Source: Lachnospiraceae bacterium
GTDB taxonomy: Bacteria; Bacillota; Clostridia; Lachnospirales; Lachnospiraceae
Direction: 5' to 3'
Assembly (NCBI GenBank): GCA_028692055.1
Contig: JAQUYA010000001.1
Coordinates: 31,321 to 95,320, forward strand
DNA length: 64,000 nt
The first letter of the stretch is position 1. Each line of letters opens with the position of its first letter. The notes beneath the pieces were generated by a model. It saw nothing but the letters and a program-made list of their open reading frames with translations. It did no database searches and had not been told where the DNA came from. Of the stretch, positions 6,774 to 17,300 are shown in pieces. A program made the translations under genes and the position numbers.

Positions 6774-8363
6774 CTACGCCGCAAGCGGCTTACAAGAAAG
6801 AGCCGCCCCAATGCTCGCGCCCGTATTAGACGCCGCGTTGCTCAACGTAGCGTAGAACGCCCCAACGAGCAACGCAACGCTCCAGTCACCACCGACAAGG
6901 GCATAATCCACCTGACCATTATTAAACCATAAACCATCGGCTTCATAGGTCGAAGATGAACCACTTGCAGTAAATGGAATATTTCCGAATGCTTCTGCTT
7001 TGTTGGCACTAATGTAACCACCGGAGCTTCCGGTAGGAGTTGCATTTGATAATGATTTATACCCTTCACCAGTAATATTGTAATCGGTTGCAGTAGAACC
7101 ATCGTGCGTTCCTTGTGTAATTTTTACTTTTTGAGTTCCATTTGCGTTAATCCAACCAGCAGTTCTTCTCCAAATATTACCCCACCAGTTTTCCATTCCA
7201 AATACTTTAACGCCAGATGTCTGATTTGTTGAACCCCAGAATAAACCATTCGTATTCATGGTTCCTTGTCCAATTGCAGACGTATTACCGGAAGCACATC
7301 TGCCAGTACCATACTTAGTCTGCGTATCAGTACTACGAGCCATCATGACCAACAAATCTTGAATTAACAGCCTATCAGCAAGAACCTCTGTATACCAACC
7401 ATCTCCATTTTCAATTGCTAAGTTAATTTCGGACTGTGTCGTGTTACTTACATAATTAGACTGTCCTGAAATGGATCTCAATCTGCCATTAATATTGGAG
7501 CCAAAATAAATTGGCGTGTAGAAATGGTCAATTACGTTGTTGTTTTTATCGTAATTACACCAGCAATCCCAATCATCACCTAACGGAATATCAGCACATC
7601 TAAATTTATAGACACCATTTACGGTTTCCCTATGGGTGTAAATTTTACCCCATTGCATCATCGCGTTTCCTCGGAATGCTGTATTTGCAACGTTGGATGC
7701 TGTTCCATCTGTTTGCTTTGTATAATCGTTTTGGTCCAGATATTCCTTTACTACGCCATCATAACCAAGCATAACTGGTTTTGGCATGAATTTTTCTCCA
7801 GCCGTACTTACCCATGAGCCATAACTAAATGCTCCGGAAACTAATCCAGCAGGTGTGTAAGAAGCGTTGTCAACGTCACTCGGATATGTAACTCTCATCG
7901 CTGGTGCTGCTGTTGCGATAGTTTTGTCATATCCGAAATAATATGTATTTTTCATTGCTTTAGCAAAACCACGATTTTCGATGCTTCTGTTATAGACACC
8001 CTGTGCTGTATATGGAAATGCTGAATAATAATAGGTAGTTCCTATTGCCACGTTTGTGTCATACGCACAAAATTCGTAGGGATTAACCAATCCCATAGTT
8101 ACCTTAATATCTGCGAAAGCATCTCCCGCAAATTCATTTTCCGGATATCCGGTGGTACTCCTACGAATAATTGCTCCAAGTACCGTACAAAGTCTTTGTC
8201 CTTCGATTTCGGTATCAAAAGGTAATAAACCTGCGATTCTAATTCTTGCTTTTGCGTCATCTATTGAATAACTGGAACTAACGTCGAAGGCACGCATGTT
8301 GGATGGCTCTATCCCGCCAAATAAATGTCGGTTTTTACCAAACAATAAATCCTCTTCTGCCAT
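6774..8363 (-). CDS. DGR target: tail protein with C-type-lectin/FGE-like variable C-terminus
   Basis: The 529-residue protein starts after GGGAG. The N-terminal two thirds look like phage structural sequence. The C-terminal part (about 380-529) has the formylglycine-generating-enzyme / C-type lectin look common in DGR targets: MENWWGNIWRRTAGWI, then LWFNNGQVDYALVGGDW and GASIGAALS at the end. The last roughly 35 codons are the variable repeat, so changes at AAY codons alter exposed loop residues. It most likely displays the receptor-binding surface of the tail. The 3' end also encodes the GC hairpin that follows variable repeats. It lies between the RT/TR block and another tail protein gene. 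Confidence 0.92.
   Translation of the reverse strand: MAEEDLLFGKNRHLFGGIEPSNMRAFDVSSSYSIDDAKARIRIAGLLPFDTEIEGQRLCTVLGAIIRRSTTGYPENEFAGDAFADIKVTMGLVNPYEFCAYDTNVAIGTTYYYSAFPYTAQGVYNRSIENRGFAKAMKNTYYFGYDKTIATAAPAMRVTYPSDVDNASYTPAGLVSGAFSYGSWVSTAGEKFMPKPVMLGYDGVVKEYLDQNDYTKQTDGTASNVANTAFRGNAMMQWGKIYTHRETVNGVYKFRCADIPLGDDWDCWCNYDKNNNVIDHFYTPIYFGSNINGRLRSISGQSNYVSNTTQSEINLAIENGDGWYTEVLADRLLIQDLLVMMARSTDTQTKYGTGRCASGNTSAIGQGTMNTNGLFWGSTNQTSGVKVFGMENWWGNIWRRTAGWINANGTQKVKITQGTHDGSTATDYNITGEGYKSLSNATPTGSSGGYISANKAEAFGNIPFTASGSSSTYEADGLWFNNGQVDYALVGGDWSVALLVGAFYATLSNAASNTGASIGAALSCKPLAA
6778..6789. promoter_or_regulatory. Hairpin/cruciform downstream of variable repeat
   Basis: A perfect GCCGC-TT-GCGGC inverted repeat lies about 9 bp beyond the variable repeat, inside the last codons of the target gene. 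In the BPP-1 DGR a hairpin at this place is needed for efficient target recognition. The template copy has no such hairpin, which fits a role in making retrohoming one-way. Confidence 0.75.
6798..6902 (-). repeat. DGR variable repeat (VR)
   Basis: The 105-bp copy of the template repeat at the 3' end of the target gene. The final stretch before the hairpin (GGGGCGGCTCT on the minus strand) is unchanged between repeats and is the likely initiation-of-mutagenic-homology sequence. Two differences do not involve template adenines (a T-to-G and a C-to-T three bases apart). Confidence 0.96.
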
Positions 8364-8382
8364 TTTGAATTTCTCCCTTCAA

Positions 8383-9357
8383 TTAAATAATTGTAATAAT
8401 TGTACTGATTGTGGTTCCGTCCGCAGAAAATGTTTTAACCATACTGCCCATTAAACCGCCTACGGAATCTTTTAAAACTGATGTACAAATTAAAAAACCC
8501 TCTGTAAATGTCTTTACAAGGGTTCTTCCGGTTGAATCTGTAGTTGAAATGACTGTTCCATCTTCTGATATATTTTTCACGCCATCAGTAAGTCCAGTCA
8601 TAAGAATTCTTTCTACTTCTTCTTTCTCTATTTCATTTTGTAGATGTCCAGCCTGATCAGTACTTAACTGATTCTTGACCGTTGCAAACCATGCTAAAAA
8701 TGAAGCTTCTTCATTACTCGTCCATTGACTTAGTTCGTTGGCTGCATCATGTAATGCTTGCTTCATTGCTTGGTAGTCGATATCAAAGTCAGACTTTTCA
8801 TCTGCGACAAATCTATCCAGTTCATCCTGCCATTGTCCCAGCAATTCATCCATGCTAACGGTTTTCAAAATACCTGTTACAAAAGGCGTTTCTTCCGTTC
8901 CGATTGCATTTTCGATATCAGCCTGTCTTATTTCTGTTACACCAGCTAATACAGTAACGTAAGCAAGTGCATGTTGATATACACCATTAGCATTCGTTAA
9001 TGTTGGTTTTTGTGCATTGCTGGATGGAGTTCCTTTCACAATTTTAATTGCATTCTCTCTAATTGATTCTAATGTATTGACTTCAATTACTATGGCATCA
9101 ATACGATCGAGAAGAACTTCCGCGTTTTCTATTGTAATAGGTAATATTGCATCATTGTAGGTCCACGTATGATTAAACCATGCTCGTCCGATACCGACGT
9201 TTAGCATAAAATTTTCATAGGCTTTTACCGTAAAATACGTTCCAACTGTTTCAAAAATTCCGTCGTTTAATATACCATCAAATAATTGTGACATCTGAAC
9301 AGCGTCATACAAACGGTCGTCTCCTACAGAGTTATAAAATCCACTGGTAACACTCAT
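8383..9357 (-). CDS. Tail protein with shared C-terminal repeat module
   Basis: About 324 residues. I set the start at MSVTSGFYNSVGDDRLYD because GGAGGTG stands upstream; a longer reading would run into the preceding gene. The N-terminal half (YDAVQMSQLFDGILNDGIF, FNHTWTYNDA, LPITIENAEVLLDRIDAIVIEV) is the receptor-binding-protein/baseplate type seen in Firmicute siphophages. The C-terminal 75 residues (MTGLTDGVKNISEDGTVIST, LVKTFTEGFLICTSVLK) match the module in the 2641-3156 product. It lies between the tail-hub gene and the DGR target, so it is probably part of the tail tip. Confidence 0.8.
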   Translation of the reverse strand: MSVTSGFYNSVGDDRLYDAVQMSQLFDGILNDGIFETVGTYFTVKAYENFMLNVGIGRAWFNHTWTYNDAILPITIENAEVLLDRIDAIVIEVNTLESIRENAIKIVKGTPSSNAQKPTLTNANGVYQHALAYVTVLAGVTEIRQADIENAIGTEETPFVTGILKTVSMDELLGQWQDELDRFVADEKSDFDIDYQAMKQALHDAANELSQWTSNEEASFLAWFATVKNQLSTDQAGHLQNEIEKEEVERILMTGLTDGVKNISEDGTVISTTDSTGRTLVKTFTEGFLICTSVLKDSVGGLMGSMVKTFSADGTTISTIITII

Positions 9358-9364
9358 GCTATTC

Positions 9365-10438
9365 TTACACCTCCTCTTTTTGAATTGTACTAAACGTAGG
9401 ATACAAAGATGTTCCGTCTCTATCCTGCGAAATGATGAATTCTGAAATATAAGCACGCCCTTCATGACCATATTCATTTTCTATTTGAACAATATCGCCT
9501 ATGAAGAAATCTTCACCATATTTAAACATTCTTGTAGTTTCTGCTTTTCCTTCAAATGCTATTGTGGAAATGTTTTCAGCAAGTTTTTCTTTACCACGTT
9601 GCTGTAACTGAGCATTATAGGTAGCATCGCTAATAGTTCCACCGTCTACCGTAGTAGACAAATCTCTTGCGTCTGTAAATAATTCTCGTCGACTTAATCC
9701 AGCACCCGAACCGACAGTAACCGTTTTTCTAGCAGAACCTTCTCCCTCACCCGCAACTAAAGTTATGTTTTTAAGGGATTTGTTCGACTCCAAATAACTA
9801 CTATTAATAATGTTTTCAAATCCGGGTGAAAAGATAACATAAGGATTAATGTCCTGCTCATACGAACGATCTACTCCTGTATAAATACTAAATACAAACT
9901 GGTTATCATCATCTAAAACGATTTTAAATCCAATTTTGTTTTGTTCACAAAGGACCTGAATAATATCGTATAAGTTATCTCCTGTGTATTGCGCTTCTTC
10001 TATTGTTAAAGAAGTGATCCCCTCATCGTTTGATTCTTGAAACTTGAAATTATCAATCTTCCTATCAGAAATTGATGGGGCAATGATGGTTTCGTTAAGC
10101 ATCGTTTTTATTACATTTTGTAGATTTCCGCTGTATGTTTTTTGACCCCAAATAATCCTTCGGTCAAGAATAGATTCCAACGATCGACCCGTCACCGTCA
10201 GATGTGCACCATCTTCAGTATCAGTTTCGATAGACAATTGCTCAATAATCATAAGATGCTGTGACTCCGCATTCCATAAATAATAGTCTTGAACTATATA
10301 ATTCAGGAGTTCATCATTCATTGACATATATATTTCGAAATCGCCACATTCATACAGTCTGTCCGTCCAAATGCAAGATTCAAAAGCATCTATGACAGCT
10401 ACCGATTCAAAGGCAGTATTTAGTACTAATAATTCCAT
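9365..10438 (-). CDS. Tail-associated protein, ReqiPepy6 Gp37-like (tail hub/Tal)
   Basis: The 357-residue protein has the Gp37-like pattern: a start of the type ELLVLNTAFESVAVIDAFES, a TDRLYECGDFEIYM block, and VTGRSLESILDRRIIWGQKT. The C-terminus (FFIGDIVQIENEYGHEGRAY, ISEF) matches the final domain of tail-hub proteins. These proteins form the hub at the tail tip after the distal tail protein and often anchor fibres. Its place directly after the distal tail gene supports this. Confidence 0.85.
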   Translation of the reverse strand: MELLVLNTAFESVAVIDAFESCIWTDRLYECGDFEIYMSMNDELLNYIVQDYYLWNAESQHLMIIEQLSIETDTEDGAHLTVTGRSLESILDRRIIWGQKTYSGNLQNVIKTMLNETIIAPSISDRKIDNFKFQESNDEGITSLTIEEAQYTGDNLYDIIQVLCEQNKIGFKIVLDDDNQFVFSIYTGVDRSYEQDINPYVIFSPGFENIINSSYLESNKSLKNITLVAGEGEGSARKTVTVGSGAGLSRRELFTDARDLSTTVDGGTISDATYNAQLQQRGKEKLAENISTIAFEGKAETTRMFKYGEDFFIGDIVQIENEYGHEGRAYISEFIISQDRDGTSLYPTFSTIQKEEV

Positions 10439-10441
10439 AGT

Positions 10442-11362
10442 CTATACTCCTTCATATATGATTTTATTAATGATTCTAAATTGCAGATTTGCACTGCCGG
10501 TTTCAGCTGTATAAGCAAAAATATTATCGCCTTTTGCTAGTGAAAACCAATTATCACCTTTGGTTAGGCAATTTAGTATGTTTGTTGTTTTTCCCTCCCG
10601 TAATAACGTAACGCTTTTTTCGCCACGCACGGTACATATTGTTATTTCATCACTTTCAACAATTCCAGAACCAGTGAGTGTTTTAAGTTTATCTGTGCTA
10701 ATATGCATTCTCTCTCTTGTTCCAGTGTTATAAATCGTAATATTGGACGCTTCGCCTATTGCGTGGATAATAATTGTAATGCCAATCTCAGAATCGCCAT
10801 CATAAGTGATTACGTTCTCAGTTTGATTTTCGATCGTTCCTATTTTTATGAGTTTTTCAGTTAACGAACGATTACAAAAGGGAAATTTAAATGCTGGTGC
10901 AACACCATAAAATACAGTTGTATTAAGACCATTTGCACCTGCTGAATAAAGAAATGGATCTGGACAAACGATTGAGATTTGACATCCTTCATTTTCAGAG
11001 AAAATATCTGGTTCATTTGTTTCCACATATCCAACAGTTTCTCCAATTCGATTATCAGTTTCTATTACCAATGTGAGTTTCTTTTTAATAGGAAAATACT
11101 TATACGATTTTTGTCGTATATCTTCAATAGATTCTGTTGTTGTCTGTAAAAATTGTAGTTTTAGAACTGGATTGCGGTTATTCAATCGAGATGAATTAAA
11201 CAACGCTCCATCATTTGTTGATACTTCTGTAGTATTTACATTTGCTTTTGCTGGTCCCAGTCCTGTTATCTCCTTGACGATAAAGCCAGATTGCTCTGGC
11301 CTCATCAATTCAAGTCTTAAACTCTCGCCTAAAAAGTTAGTCACTGTAATAGCTTTAATCAT
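10442..11362 (-). CDS. Distal tail protein (Dit)
   Basis: The 306-residue protein shows the distal tail/tail-family N-terminal pattern (KAITVTNFLGESLRLEL, then VKEITGLGPAKANVN and NRNPVLKLQFL) followed by SIVCPDPFLYSAG, the typical junction to the second beta domain. Dit rings join the tail tube to the tip. Its ATG-side overlap with the tape measure stop (4 bases) is typical of siphophage tail operons. Confidence 0.88.
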   Translation of the reverse strand: MIKAITVTNFLGESLRLELMRPEQSGFIVKEITGLGPAKANVNTTEVSTNDGALFNSSRLNNRNPVLKLQFLQTTTESIEDIRQKSYKYFPIKKKLTLVIETDNRIGETVGYVETNEPDIFSENEGCQISIVCPDPFLYSAGANGLNTTVFYGVAPAFKFPFCNRSLTEKLIKIGTIENQTENVITYDGDSEIGITIIIHAIGEASNITIYNTGTRERMHISTDKLKTLTGSGIVESDEITICTVRGEKSVTLLREGKTTNILNCLTKGDNWFSLAKGDNIFAYTAETGSANLQFRIINKIIYEGV

Positions 11363-14300
11363 GCTAGCACCTCTTTCATTGCCGTAAACTGATTCTTTGT
11401 CTGTCTATAGATTTCCAGACGAGAAAGAGCTTTAGGCGAATAGTTATTTTGTGTAAATGTTATTGAGTTACTTGAAGGTGTAGTACCTCCATTTTGACTT
11501 TCTGTGTATGCTGAACGATTCATTCCCATGCTGATTGATGCTGCCTGAGTCGTGCTGAAAAGAGCATTCAATTGTCCTGCACCTGCTTCTACTGACGATA
11601 AATCAAGTACTGGTCTAATCGTCGGTTGTGTATCAATGTTTGAATCAACGACTTTAGAAATCATAGAAATTGCATTACTCATTGAAGAAATTGCTGCATC
11701 TCCTACCGATGTCGATTCGTTCGTTACTTGTCTTGCATAATTCTTTAATCCTATAGCAAGACCCTCATCCATATATCTACCTATTTCCATCATTTTTCTT
11801 GATGGAGAATGGATGTCGCCTGCTTTCTTTGCAGCGCTGATTGCATCTCGCACTACTTTAGCCGCCGCCTCTGCAATTTCACCTGCTTTGCTTAAGATTC
11901 CTTCTTTTAGTCCTTCCGAAAGATTCTGACCTACGGTCACAAAACCGCCTCTCGAATTTCGGAATTTATCAAGAGCTGTGTTTACGAGCATCGTAACGCC
12001 ATTAAAAATAGTTAGTCTTGCGTTGTCATCTGAAATACCCTGACCTACGCCTTGTCCGATATAAGTGCCTACTTCGTCTGCAAATAACTGTGAAGGCGAA
12101 TGGATGTCTGCCGCCACTTTCGCTGCTTCTTCTACATCCGTAATCATCTGTGCAGCATTTAATTTAGCAGTTTCTGTTCCCTCTGTAATTCCGACACCAA
12201 CTCCCGCTGCGATCTGAGTACCTGTTTCGATAGCGGTTCCAATATATTGATTGATGCTCGCAAAGGTTCCGTCAAATGCGTGAGCAAACTCTCCAAGATT
12301 TACTTGAATGCCTCCAAACATTGTAGACAATTTAGATTCTGTTTCTGTTTGCAGTCCAGAGAGCTGTGTCACCGCTGCTTGCTGGCATAACGCATATTTT
12401 GTATCATATAAACCAACGTAATTAGTCAACTGCTCATCTGTCATTCCGTTCAATGCTTTTAATTCTGATAGTGAATCTACACCCATGGTAGCAATAACAT
12501 CAGCAAGATTTGTCCCTGCCAATTTGGTCTGTAGCGAAGCCATTGTGTCACTATATACTTGCATCTGAGAAATCTGACCTTGCAAATTTTTAGTTAACGT
12601 GTCGGACGAAACAGCATCTTGTTTAGTTACTTCATTAAAAATTCCAGAACTATTCATCAAGGAATCTGTTGTATTTTGTAATTCATCTGTATAAGTCTGC
12701 AACAGTTCGACCGTTTCATCTATTACAGTCTTTTGATAATCCTGCATAGCGGTCGTTTTTTTCTTTTCTTCCTTAGCTCCTTCTTCTTGTAGTGCTAAAC
12801 GCTGTTCCCAAAAACTATCTAGTTCGGCTAAGGTTTCTTCATTTAATTCTTTTTGCTGTGTTAATACAGCCACTCCATTTTCATCCATGGTGTCTAAAAT
12901 AGCATCACCCAATTCACCGGCTGCTTCTTCTACTCGTTCTACTTTTGATTCTTCGCCTAATGCAAGGCCCTCTCCATAGAACGCACCTTGTTTTTCACCC
13001 TCTTTTGATGGGGAATGCTCATCCAGTGTTTTATTTACGGAATCTAATGTTGTTTGTGCCAGGGCATCAGCCGCAGCTTTTACTTCTGCTTTTTTACTGT
13101 TCATACCATTTATAAATCCCTGAATCAGATATGAACCTGCTTGATAAAAACCGTTATACTTTTTCCGACTTGTATCAATGGCATTGTTTACGAAGGTCGT
13201 AATAGCATTGGTTACTGTTATCTTTGCATTGCTAAATGCATCCGTAAAATCTTTGATTCCCATATCAGCAACACTTGTAAGAGCTGCACTAAAGTTAACC
13301 ATTGATTCCGTATCTACAGCACCCAAACCATTTGCCATTTTGACGACTTCGTTTGTTTCTTCTATAACACCTGATAATTTTTCTACGTCGATATCACTTA
13401 TATAGCTATAATACGCAGCAAAGTATGCACCGAAGCTACACATATCGCTACCGAAGCTTGCTAACGTAGCATCATCAGAAAACCATCCACCTTCTTTTGG
13501 AAGACTCTTTTGCAATTCTACAATTGAGTTTGCCGCATTGGTAGTGGTCGTTAATACTCCGGAGTCCACATTCTTCATATAATCCGAATAAGTAGAGAAG
13601 CTATTTCCGAAAGATACTAAGCTTTCTCCGAACGAACCAATATCGTTATCTCCTGCGAACCAGCTAGCCATACCTCCTTGATTCGGAAGATTATTGGCTA
13701 ATCCCGCTAATGCAAGAGCTGCATTGGTCGAGTTTGTTACGACTTCTCCATCCAGTCCAGCAACACTTTGTGCATATGACATTAAATTAGGTCCGAATTT
13801 TGCCAATTCTTCCCCAAACACAGATAGTGTATTTTCACCAGCAAACCATGCAGCGACGCCACCACTATTAGGAAGTTTATCAGCCATCTCCGCTAGAGCT
13901 AATGCTGCATTTGAAGAATTTGTAACTACGTTGCTATCTAATCCAGTAACACTTTCGGCATATTCCATTAATTTTGGACCGAACACAGCAAGTTCCTCGG
14001 CAAACGCCGACATACTATTTTCGCCTGCTAAATCTGCTAGCACTCCTCCTTGATTTGGGATATTGCTTGCAAATTCTGCAAGTGATTGTGCTGCATTGGC
14101 AGACGCTGTTACTGTATCTGCGTCGATTCCTGATACTGCCTGTGCATATTGCGCAAAGCTTTCCCCAAACGGTACTAACTCTGCTGCAAACGCACTTAAA
14201 CTATTTTCACCTACTAAATCCGCAAGCACGCCTCCTGCATTTGGAATTGCACTTGCAAACTTCGCTAATGATAATGCGGCATTAGCTGAGGATTCAACAA

Positions 14301-17300
14301 CAGAACCGTCAACGCCAGCGACCGCATCTGCATAATCTTTATAATACTTACCAAAGTCAGCTAATTCTTCACCAAAGCTTGCCAATGAAGTGCCACCGGT
14401 AAACCAAGATGTCAAACCAGTCAACACATCAGCAGCCGTTAGTACTAATATTGCTTCTGCTAATGATTTAATTCCGGATAACGATGTAGCATCGACACCC
14501 TTTATGCCATCTAAAAATGGCTTTAAATTGACCATGAAATCGGATAGGTTTGTTCCTATGGCAGGTAACCCAGAGGTTGCTCCTGCTGCGAATCCACCTA
14601 CCATATTGCCGAAGAAAGAACCCAGTGCATACCCAATCGATTCTAACACTGGGATGCCCTTGTTTAAAAAATCTTCCAATTCTGGAAAATGACTTACTAA
14701 TGCTCCAATACCGACAATAACTCCACCGATACCAACGATTAAAGCAGCTAATACAGCTATACCGATAAACGCTGCCGGACCAAGTAATCCAACAACTCCC
14801 AATACCACACATACTGCCGACATGGAAAGTAGCAACAAGGATAATGATTTAGCAATCTCTAAAGTAGAGCCAACGTTCATATACGCAAGAATACCAATAA
14901 TAGCGGCTAATCCAGCTACCACCAAAGTCATTGCTCCTAGTGCTAATAAAGCTGTCGGTGCTGTCGCTCCACAAAAACTAACAATTACCATGGATGCGGA
15001 TAACGAAAGTAACAACAACGACAATGATGCCGCAATTTCAATTGTTGAACCTACTTTTAAACTTGCCAATGTTCCAATAATTAACGCCAGTCCTGCGACT
15101 ACCAAAACCATAACGCCAAGCGTCTCATACATTTTTAGAACACTTCTTTTGTTAAACTTATTGAGAAGTAGCAAAGATGCAGACAAAGATAATAATAATA
15201 TCGAAAGTGCTGAAGCTGCTCCAATAGCATTTTGAGCTGGTACCTTCGCGAGCATACCAATTACTAATGCCAAACCGCCAACTACCAGTGTCATTACACC
15301 TAATGTAGCTAGCATTCTTTCTGTTGTTTTTTTACCGGTTTTTAAAAATTGCATAGAGATTAGCAATCCGGCAAACGCTCCCATAACGGTTGTTAATGCT
15401 ATGGTTGCTCCTAATAATTGCTTTGAATCAATCATTGACAACGCACCAAGACATATTGCCAGCAATCCAATAGTCACCGCAATTAAGGTTAAAGATTTAG
15501 TACAGTCTTTCGCAAGATGTGTCATTGCTATCAACGAACCGAATAAAATTTCAAGAACAGCAATTGCTGCTACTGCTCTACCCAATCCGTCTGGTTTTAT
15601 ATGACTTAATACTACAATTACTCCAGCCAACATTACCATTGCACCAGACATAAGTAATAACATAACGCCGGCTCGTGCGGCGTATTTTCCCGCGAAATTT
15701 GAGAGTGCCACAACGCCTGCAAATACAACTAATAATTTGGCGATGGCGTTCGTTGCTTTTGATAAATCACTTGGCTCCATTTTTGCAATCATTTTTATAG
15801 CAAGAATAATTAGCAACATAGCGGTGGACATCGCAATGATACCCAGTCCCGCTTTTGCTGCGTTAGCTCCTGCAAATTTGCTGACAGCCATTAATATTGC
15901 AAAGGTTCCAAATATTGTAATGAATGCTTCAAGGTTTTTCTTTATTCCTGTTGTATCCATCTTTGCAATGTCTTCAAACACTCCAACAAAGATTTTTAAA
16001 GCCACTACTATTGTAAGCATTCCAACCGCCGAACCCATTTTAATTTTAGAACAAGCCACTGCAATAGCGGCAAGTCCTGTCATACAACCCAATAATATAG
16101 CAACAGAACGACCAAGATGGTCTGTTTCAATTGCATCTAATTTAGCCAACGAATTTACTAGCAAACTCATTGAACCTGCCATAGCCAGCATAAATAAAGA
16201 ACCTTTTGATAATTGCGGAGCACATTTTCCCATAACAATTGAGATTGCAGCAAGTCCAGCCGCTAAAGCAGCAAGAACCGCTACATTTTTCCATACCTTT
16301 GTATCATCGAGCGTTTCCATCAACTTCAAAGAAGCAACAAGTACAAGTAATGAAACTGCAATCCCCTGCATTGTAAATGAAATTTTTGCAGAACCGCCGA
16401 TCTTATTTACTGCTCCCATAGCCGCTGATAATGCTAACAATCCAGCTGCCAGAACACCTAATGCACCGACTGCCGACCACATTTTCCCCTGATCAAGGAG
16501 TGTTAGTAATGCGATTGAACCCGCAAGAACAGCAATAGCGAAAGCTACATTGAGTAATGCCTGCGACTTTGTTTTTAAAGCAAATGCATTAAGTACCTTT
16601 GAGCATCCTTTCATTATTTTATTGAAATTTCCGATAATGGCTGCAATGTCACCAAAAGGACCTGCTAAAACTTCCAGCGCATCTCCTATCTTTTTTACGA
16701 ATAGAATTAACGCCCCACCAATACCAATCGTTAATAACTCACCGATGCCAATATTACTGCTGAATTTTTCTTTGATAGAATCTATAAAATCGAAGATTTT
16801 TTCTTTCACATTATCGAAATCTTCACCAGCTTCTCCTAAATATTTCTTAATAGCATCCTTAAAATTTTTGATGGTTATCTTCAAATCCTCAAATCGACCA
16901 TCAATATTGAAGAAATAGCCTAGAACGTTTGTCTTGAAATCTTCAAAAATACCATCTATGTCATCCAAGGTAATGGAGTCCATCGATTTGATTCTATCGA
17001 TAAATGCATTGATTTGTTCCAGCCCTCCAGAGAAGTAACCGCGTAAATCGCCAATCGTATTTGCGAATGTTGTTTCTAATTTTGCAAGATTCGCCTGAAC
17101 TTCTGGAAGTGCCATAAAAGCTGAAATCCAATCTTCTATGTATTTTGCTCCATTTTGAAGTCCTTTGACCAATCGGTTATTCTCAAATAACCAATCATGA
17201 AAAGAAACAATTGCATCTCCGATTGAAGCTGTGACGTCCAACACATTAAAGTCTACGACACCTAGAATTTTAGCAAGCGTTTTTAATCCAATCTTTAACG

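Noticed and set aside
6593..6811. 72-residue open frame across the DGR template repeat
   Set aside because: It mirrors the target protein's C-terminus only because it is the template copy. It has no ribosome site and lies in the expected non-coding RNA.
13694..16918. Several plus-strand open frames of 80-250 codons opposite the tape measure gene
   Set aside because: They are low-complexity antisense shadows of alanine/leucine-rich codons and lack ribosome sites.
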